From: Leptodontidium sp. MPI-SDFR-AT-0119
Taxonomy: Eukaryota; Ascomycota; Leotiomycetes; Helotiales; Leptodontidiaceae
Length of the DNA stretch: 64,000 nt
Direction of reading: 5' to 3'
NCBI GenBank assembly: GCA_020726505.1
Contig: JAHLEZ010000005.1
Location: forward strand, 2,108,001 to 2,172,000
Positions 58,362 through 64,000 of the stretch are shown one piece after another. The position numbers were made by a program, and so were the translations under genes. The stretch's first letter is position 1. Each line of letters opens with the position of its first letter. Below the pieces are notes generated by a model. That model saw nothing but the letters and a program-made list of their open reading frames with translations, was not told the origin of the DNA and did no database searches.

Positions 58362-59228
58362 ATGTCTCCAGCCCAGGTGAAGCAAAAAATCAAAACGCTC
58401 TCCCATTCAAGAAACCCAGGCCAGCCATGGCCACAGTTCCCACCCATGGTCTGGAATGAACAAGGAGGGTTGGTATGCGCAAGGCCAGGCGCAAGAAGCT
58501 TAGATCCTCTGCACTTCGCTATAGCTGGAAATGCCTCGCACCTTGCAATGGAAAAGAGGCAAAATCTTTCATCTGGGTGCTCTATTGACCCGACAAACAC
58601 GAATCCGGCGAATGCACCCACAGGTGGTCCAACATTTGTCTTTGAAACCGGCCCAGTTCCAGGTCTGACGTGTGTAAGTGGGTGCGGGGATCTCTGCACT
58701 GGCAGTGTATTTTGCTCAGTACCTGGACCCAATCCATCCAACCCAGATTTCTTCGGTCCTTTGGACCCCCCGAGTCCCCAAAATCCTTCAAATCCTCAAT
58801 ACACCCCACCGAGCAGTACAACTCCAGTGACAACCACTACACCTGATCCACCGGCAGGACCGCAAATGTTGCTCGAGATCTATCTGGATACTTTCATAGC
58901 CGAGAGTGACAACGGGAATGACTGGTATTTCTTTGATGCGTGATCAGACGTCGGGGGTTCGAACGCACCTTGCACGACTGAAGAGACCTTTAAGACTAAG
59001 GCCCCCCTCAGCCTCGAGGCTCGTAAGCAAGCTTATCCGGATGGTGTGTTCAAGATGAAGAGCCATGGTTTGGATTGTACGTACACAGGTACTTCTACTG
59101 CGATCGGGACTTTGAGTTGTCCGGGTAAACAGCCGATCTGCGAGAGTCGGCTTCAGCAAGTCGATTGTCCTTTCATTGGCAATTTTAGAGATATTATGAC
59201 TTGGGAGGGAGTATGCTATTGGACCTGA
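58362..59228 (+). pseudogene. Chitinase C-terminal-like Cys-rich module, one in-frame TGA
   Basis: The frame runs 289 codons from the ATG at 58362 to the stop at 59226, broken once by TGA at 58941-58943. It has FETGPVPGLTCVSGCGDLCTG, a Pro/Thr-rich linker, and MLLEIYLDTFIAESDNGNDWYFFDA. After the TGA it continues with a Cys-containing module (GLDCTYTGTSTAIGTLSCPG). This order resembles the C-terminal extension of large fungal class V chitinases. No catalytic GH18 part and no signal peptide precede it, so it is a fragment or an independent decayed gene. It is divergent from the secreted-protein gene, with starts 63 bp apart. Confidence 0.45.
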
Positions 59229-60429
59229 GGAGGAGTAGATGTGCTCATGTTCGTGTGGTGGAAAGGTTTATGTGTTTCACTTGATGTAGGTGGTCGAGTT
59301 TTTTGATCCAGGCATGTCCTGCGCTTCTCAAATTATGTAGCTTAACCTGTTACAACATATACTCATCCAACTTGATTCGAACCTACCGTTTGGCTTTTCA
59401 AAGTATTGGTGTCACGATACTTTTTGTTTATTCCCTATCCGTCCCTCCATCTTTTTTCGCATAGTGCCAAACTCTGCCACAATGTCTTAGTGAACTGATA
59501 AGCAGTATCTTTCAAAACTCTTCAACAGGAAATGTAAATCCTCTAACGCCCTCCGGAAAATTCCCCAATCTCTTCTCGGTATCAAATGCAAGAGGAAACA
59601 GTCTGCATTCATCTTGAGCCGAAGTGACCTAGGAAACACAAATACCAAAAATAAAAGTCGCCAAGCTATTCTCGGCGTCAAATGCGTTTCGGGGTGAGTA
59701 GGACAGAGAGGAACATTAATCGACGGTGAACGCACCGTTGAAATGGGTGTCTGAAGTCTAGACGACGGGTTTTAAAAATAAAGTCTTTGCTTGCATGCTC
59801 GCCTTACAATTACTCTAGCACGAAACTCCACACCAGGCCAGACGTGGCTTAATACCATCACCAGTGGGTGCAGGAATTCGTGGCGTGCCCCTGAAATATA
59901 ACCGAACCTCACCGAACAATACAGTTTTTGAAAATTCATAATTAATAAATAAATAAAGATAAACTAATAATTCTTTCCGGCAAATATTTATTAATATGTA
60001 TTCTATTATTTATATGAGTTTCGTAGTAGTATATAAGAGATTTTTATACTTATTAGAAAATAATTATTTGTGTAGGGAACTTCTTATAAAGTTTATAAGC
60101 AAATCTTAAATATTTTATAACCCTTTAATAAATCAAGTTATTTCTATAATTAATTTCGAAATAAAAAAGACACAAAGCATTAATTGTTTTCTATTAGTAA
60201 ATGTGTATTAATAAGAGCTTGGAAAAGGCGGGTTTAGGTGTGTTCTCGCCTAAGTTTAGGCCGTGCGTCACGAATTCCTGAACCCAATCGGATCATCCCG
60301 AGGGCGGACGCGGGGGCGGCGCGGACCTGGTTGCCTGCACGCACTCGTGGAACTGGACTGGAGCTTCATCGTTGAACAACAACACAGCTTCCTCAACATC
60401 AACATAACATCTATCTCACCACCGCCATC
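59229..60429. other. Intergenic with an AT-rich patch
   Basis: The stretch at about 59935-60200 is very AT-rich and stop-rich, like the 28-38 kb island. The remainder, with GC-rich sequence at 60290-60330, leads to the aminopeptidase start. No gene seen. Confidence 0.4.
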
Positions 60430-61731
60430 ATGAAACTTACCACCGTATCCTTACTAGCCCTCTCAGCTGCATCTATCAATGCTCGATTTGTAGAACAGCA
60501 TGAGTCCGATCAAGTCGTTCTAAACGCTATCGAAGATGAACGCTTCCTGATCGAGCTATCTCCAGGCAAGACACAATGGGTGACCGAGGAGGAGAAATGG
60601 GAATTGCGTCGAGTATGCCTCTCTATCCCTCCTCCCCAATCTCTCCTCTACTCTACTAACACAAACCAGCATGGCCAAAACTTCATGGATATCACCACAA
60701 CCCAAGAACTCGGCACCAATCTCAAATCCAGCACCAAGAAATCCCCCTCCTTCCCATCCAAACCTACCCTCCAAAAAGAGCTCAACCCCCTCATCAAAAC
60801 CCTCAAGAAGGAAAACATGCAAGCGAACCTGGAGACCTTAACTGCCTTCCACACCCGCTACTACAAATCCGACTACGGTCGTCAATCGTCCGAATGGCTC
60901 CTCAAGCAAGTCCAGAAGACCATCTCGGACGCAGGCGCAGATAAACATGGCGCTTTCGCAGAACACTTCAAGCATCCCTGGGGTCAGAACAGTATTATCG
61001 CCACGATTCCCGGGAAGAGCAATTCCACTGTTGTCGTAGGTGCTCATCAGGATAGCATCAACCTCTTCCTCCCTTCTATCTTCTCCGCGCCGGGCGCGGA
61101 TGACGATGGATCTGGTACAGTCACTATCCTGGAAGCTTTGCGCGTTCTCCTCACCTCCGAGGATATCATCAAGGGCAAGGGAGAGAACACCGTGGAGTTC
61201 CACTGGTACTCAGCGGAAGAAGGTGGGTTGTTGGGAAGTCAAGCTATTTTCACGGAGTACGAGAAGACTAGGAGGGATATCAAGGCTATGCTTCAACAGG
61301 ATATGACCGGATTTGTCCAGGGGACTCTTGATTCAGGGAAGAAGGAGTCTGTGGGTGTTATTACAGATTTCGTCGACCCAGCTTTGACGGAGTTCATTAA
61401 GAAGATTGTTACTGAGGCATGTCCCTCCCGCTCCCTTTCAAGGCGCCAATCCATCTCCATCAAGCATATCCAATTAGAGTCCTGCTGACAAACACAGTAC
61501 TGCGAGATCCCATACGTCGAGACAAAATGCGGATATGCTTGCTCCGATCACGCATCAGCATCCAAAGCAGGCTATCCCTCCGCTTTTGTCATCGAATCAG
61601 CATTCGAAAACTCCGATAAGAAGATCCATACCAGCGATGACACGATCAAGTATCTGAGCTTCGATCATATGCTGCAGCATGCTAGGTTGACTCTTGGATT
61701 GGTTTATGAGTTGGCTTTTGCGAAGTTGTGA
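60430..61731 (+). CDS. lap1: Secreted leucine aminopeptidase, M28E family
   Basis: Three exons, 60430-60612, 60670-61416 and 61498-61731; 387 residues, the usual length for fungal LAP1. A signal peptide ([15 protein letters not shown]) is followed by a propeptide. Zinc-site motifs are GAHQDS near residue 186, ADDDGSG near 206, SAEEGG near 245, QDMTG near 270 and CSDHAS near 328. KCGYAC supplies a disulfide pair. Intron 1 is 57 bp, a multiple of three and open, so reading straight through hides it. Intron 2 (61417-61497) starts with GC, not GT: no GT donor keeps the frame. The enzyme removes N-terminal residues from peptides outside the cell. Intact. Confidence 0.92.
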
Positions 61732-62622
61732 GACTTGAGTCAGAGGATGATGAGTAGATAACTTCGGGATGGAGAAAGATGTGTTGATAGTTCTAAATAA
61801 TGAGTTTTATGACTTGACTGGAATGATTTAGTAGGAAGTACGAAGGGCTTGCTTGATATTGCATACCTTACTTATTAGCTTGTTCGCAGGTTCTCGGGCA
61901 ATTCACAGCAAACGACTAAACAGCTTGCTTCTTGGAAAGCTAGCTGGATGTTTCCAAAGGTAACCTACATGGGAACTTAATTACCTACAGTCATTAGTCA
62001 CAAACACAACCAACTGTTGTCAAATATCACTCACCAATTCAAACCACCCACCTTTCTGCTCCATAAAAGCCTCATTTCCCAATTCAACTTATTAACTCAC
62101 CATTCGACTCACCCCGAAATATCAAAGAGTCATCCACGCCCTCTCCTCTCTTGTCCTATTGGTCCTATCTCACCCAGCTCCCGATTACGCACCCCATCCA
62201 ATAGTCGCCCCACTGTTCTTATCGTATCGCATGCATCGCATTGAGCTGACCAGAGCTTAGCTCCCGAGCTCTCCATCTCCCCGTCCTGGCCAGGCTTCCT
62301 CCCACTCCCCCTTTGTCCTTTGTCAACAACACCAGCCTTCACTCCTATATCAGCTACAGTATCATCAGATCACTCACAGGAATTCTTGGAATCTTCCAGT
62401 TCAATCCAACCCAGCTAGGTATCTACTGTACACTCACCAACCAGCTAGAAAACAAGAACATCCGATATCTCCCTATCTGATAAGCATCATCACTTCAAGC
62501 TTCAGTTCAGACACGTCTCTCAACGCGTCTATCAACTACGACTACAACCATCAACCACAGCCATCAACAAGACCAGGACACCAATCCAAATCAACAGATC
62601 TAAACTAAACCCAACCGCAATC
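61732..62622. other. Intergenic, long C/T- and A/C-rich leader
   Basis: About 890 bp. The 3' part (62340-62622) is C/A-rich, as in long 5' UTRs of fungal genes, leading to the ATG at 62623. A short open stretch at 62017-62244 is unconvincing. Confidence 0.4.
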
Positions 62623-63735
62623 ATGGCAATCTACTCCTCCGTTCCCCCACCCTCTCAAGCCACTCTCCCAATCCAGCCCATCAACATCGAATCATGGACC
62701 ACAACATCTGCCCTCTCTAGCCTGACGATCTCCCCCTCCGCACGCGGAACAGGGCCAGGCGTCACCCTCTCCATCCCCCTCGACCTCACCGACGAAATCG
62801 AGGCACGCCCGAGCCCCAAGAAAAGCGTTAAAGACGCCGGAGCTGGGAGGGAGAAGATGAGGAAAGATAGCATGAAGCGTCGGGAAGCTCTACTCAAGGG
62901 AAAGGAAGGGAGTCGTAGACGGCAAAGGTGGGAGAATGGTAAGCTTATCCTCTCCATCCATCCATCCACCATAACCACTAAGCTAACTCCATCCCCCTCT
63001 TAAAAGACAACCTCCTCAACAACCCACACGTCCAACCCCCCCCTCCCCTCCGACTGGGCACCCTCAGCAACCCACCGCGTAACCCATGTGCCATACTACC
63101 TCGCCCCCCTCTGGGACGCAGGAATAGCCCACCGCGCCTCCGAGCGCGCATCTCTCCATTCCGCCTCAGCGGCACACGCCAAACGCACCGGTATCGTCGA
63201 GGAGAAAGGTCGTGTGCCAGCCGATCTGAAGAATAAACTCAAGAAAGCAAAGGGTGCGAAGACCTTGCTCCAGGAACTCGAGGGCGAGATCCGTAGTTTT
63301 GTGAGGGAATACGAGCGTGCAGAACGGTTGCGTGAGGCTAGATTGAATGGGCAGGAGAAGGAAGAGGATGAAGCATTTCTTGATTCTGAGGATGAGGAAA
63401 TTGTGTTTATTGGGAGAGATAAGGATGGACATGGCATCACGATGAGTGATGAAGTCAAAAATGTTGTCGAGGAGGAGTTGAGGAGGGAGAAGATTGTTTA
63501 TGAGAGCCTTGAAGGTTGTCGTGAGGGTGGGTTCGCGAGGTGGCTTGTTCATTCCCTGGCGGGTTATTATGGTTTGTGTAGTTGGAGTGAGACGAGAGAG
63601 GGCGAGGGGAAATTGGGTGGTGGTGCTGGAGATGTGGGAGGGAGGAAGAGGGTTGCGTATGTGGGTGTTAAGGGTGTCAAGCGGAGTTTCGGGGGTGAGG
63701 ACGCTTTGCCTAGACCGCTCTGGGGGATGGTTTAG
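62623..63735 (+). CDS. R3H-associated N-terminal domain protein, apparent 1-bp frameshift
   Basis: Exon 1 is 62623-62938, followed by an intron at 62939-63006. It ends RREALLKGKEGSRRRQRWEN; exon 2 begins DNLLNNPHVQP. After an 8-base C run (63036-63043) the homologous reading continues in another frame as PLPSDWAPSATHRVTHVPYYLAPLWDAG. Seven Cs instead of eight would join the two frames directly. The remainder is Lys/Glu-rich (ADLKNKLKKAKGAKTLLQELEGEIRSF, then an acidic SEDEE stretch) and ends at 63735. The blocks match the R3H-associated N-terminal domain; R3H proteins usually bind single-stranded nucleic acid, but no R3H motif is evident here. A sequencing error, or a real recent frameshift, explains the break. 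Confidence 0.65.
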
Positions 63736-64000
63736 GTGGGCTTTGTCTTCTTGATGTGCAGTCGGGGTGTTGAGATGGCGGACTTTTCTGGAGGCTTGGT
63801 CTTGCGGCCGGTTCTTATCCCATGAACTGCCGTCCAAATCCGACCACGTCAGTCCACCTATCGAAGCACCGGAATCTGGGCAACAAAAGCATCTTGCTTG
63901 ATCCGAGTGTCGAGTTGTTGTTACTATACTTCCTCCTGTTTTTCTACCTGTCCGAGTAATTAACTTTTCCCTTCTGCTAATGTTATGCTACTTTACTTTG
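63736..64000. other. 3' flank, no feature seen
   Basis: The last 265 bp hold no recognisable gene. It is the downstream region of the R3H-associated gene. Confidence 0.3.

Noticed and set aside
58948..58975. GGGGGTTCGAAC-like stretch as a tRNA T arm
   Set aside because: No matching acceptor, D or anticodon arms; it lies inside the chitinase-like frame.

Overview
The window looks like nuclear DNA of a filamentous ascomycete, probably in or near the Leotiomycetes (inference). Genes carry many 45-70 bp GT-AG introns, often with a CTAAC-type branch site. The families seen are typical of Pezizomycotina: NACHT-type NLR, fungal AAA ATPase, DUF1774, Ssr4, BBE-type oxidase and LAP1. Nonsense mutations of the CpA-to-TpA type in repeated sequences point to RIP (repeat-induced point mutation).

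Layout. 1-6.9 kb: the 5' part of an NLR-like gene (minus strand) and an AAA ATPase gene split by a RIP-damaged hAT transposon. Removing the element with one copy of TGGCCA restores the AAA reading frame. 7.4-11.2 kb: a divergent pair, a TauD/TfdA dioxygenase and an MFS sugar transporter, both apparently intact. 12-16 kb: a Cys-rich Zn-binding-type protein, small membrane proteins and a mitochondrial-carrier-like protein. 17.1-19.8 kb: no long ORF, but at least 13 diverged copies of a short motif (core TTGTTGCACATC, usually followed by CCCTG), unexplained. 20-27.5 kb: a small ORF, an Asn-rich secreted protein, an intron-containing tRNA-Arg(CCT), a MADS-like remnant and an F-box protein.

28-38 kb is an AT-rich accessory island. 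It holds an orphan ORF, a MITE, a complete but dead Tc1/mariner element with long terminal inverted repeats, a decayed LysM/GH18 chitinase, and a decayed intron-containing copy of the chromatin-remodelling gene ssr4. The last two lie tail to tail. 39-42.4 kb returns to ordinary genes: mitochondrial-type holo-ACP synthase and a DUF1774 membrane protein.

44-59 kb mixes live and dying genes: a flavin monooxygenase pseudogene carrying a 22-bp poly-C/G run, a hypothetical gene, an MFS pseudogene, a PH-like protein, a Cys-rich small secreted protein, a bicovalent-FAD-type BBE oxidase, and two secreted-type genes each with one in-frame stop. 60-64 kb has a secreted M28 leucine aminopeptidase with a GC-AG intron and an R3H-associated-domain protein with an apparent one-base frameshift in a C8 run.

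Genes are read individually; no biosynthetic cluster is evident. Secreted or nutrient-related proteins (aminopeptidase, BBE oxidase, small secreted proteins, chitinases, transporters) suit a plant- or litter-associated fungus, but that is inference. All family calls come from reading translated motifs, not from a database search.
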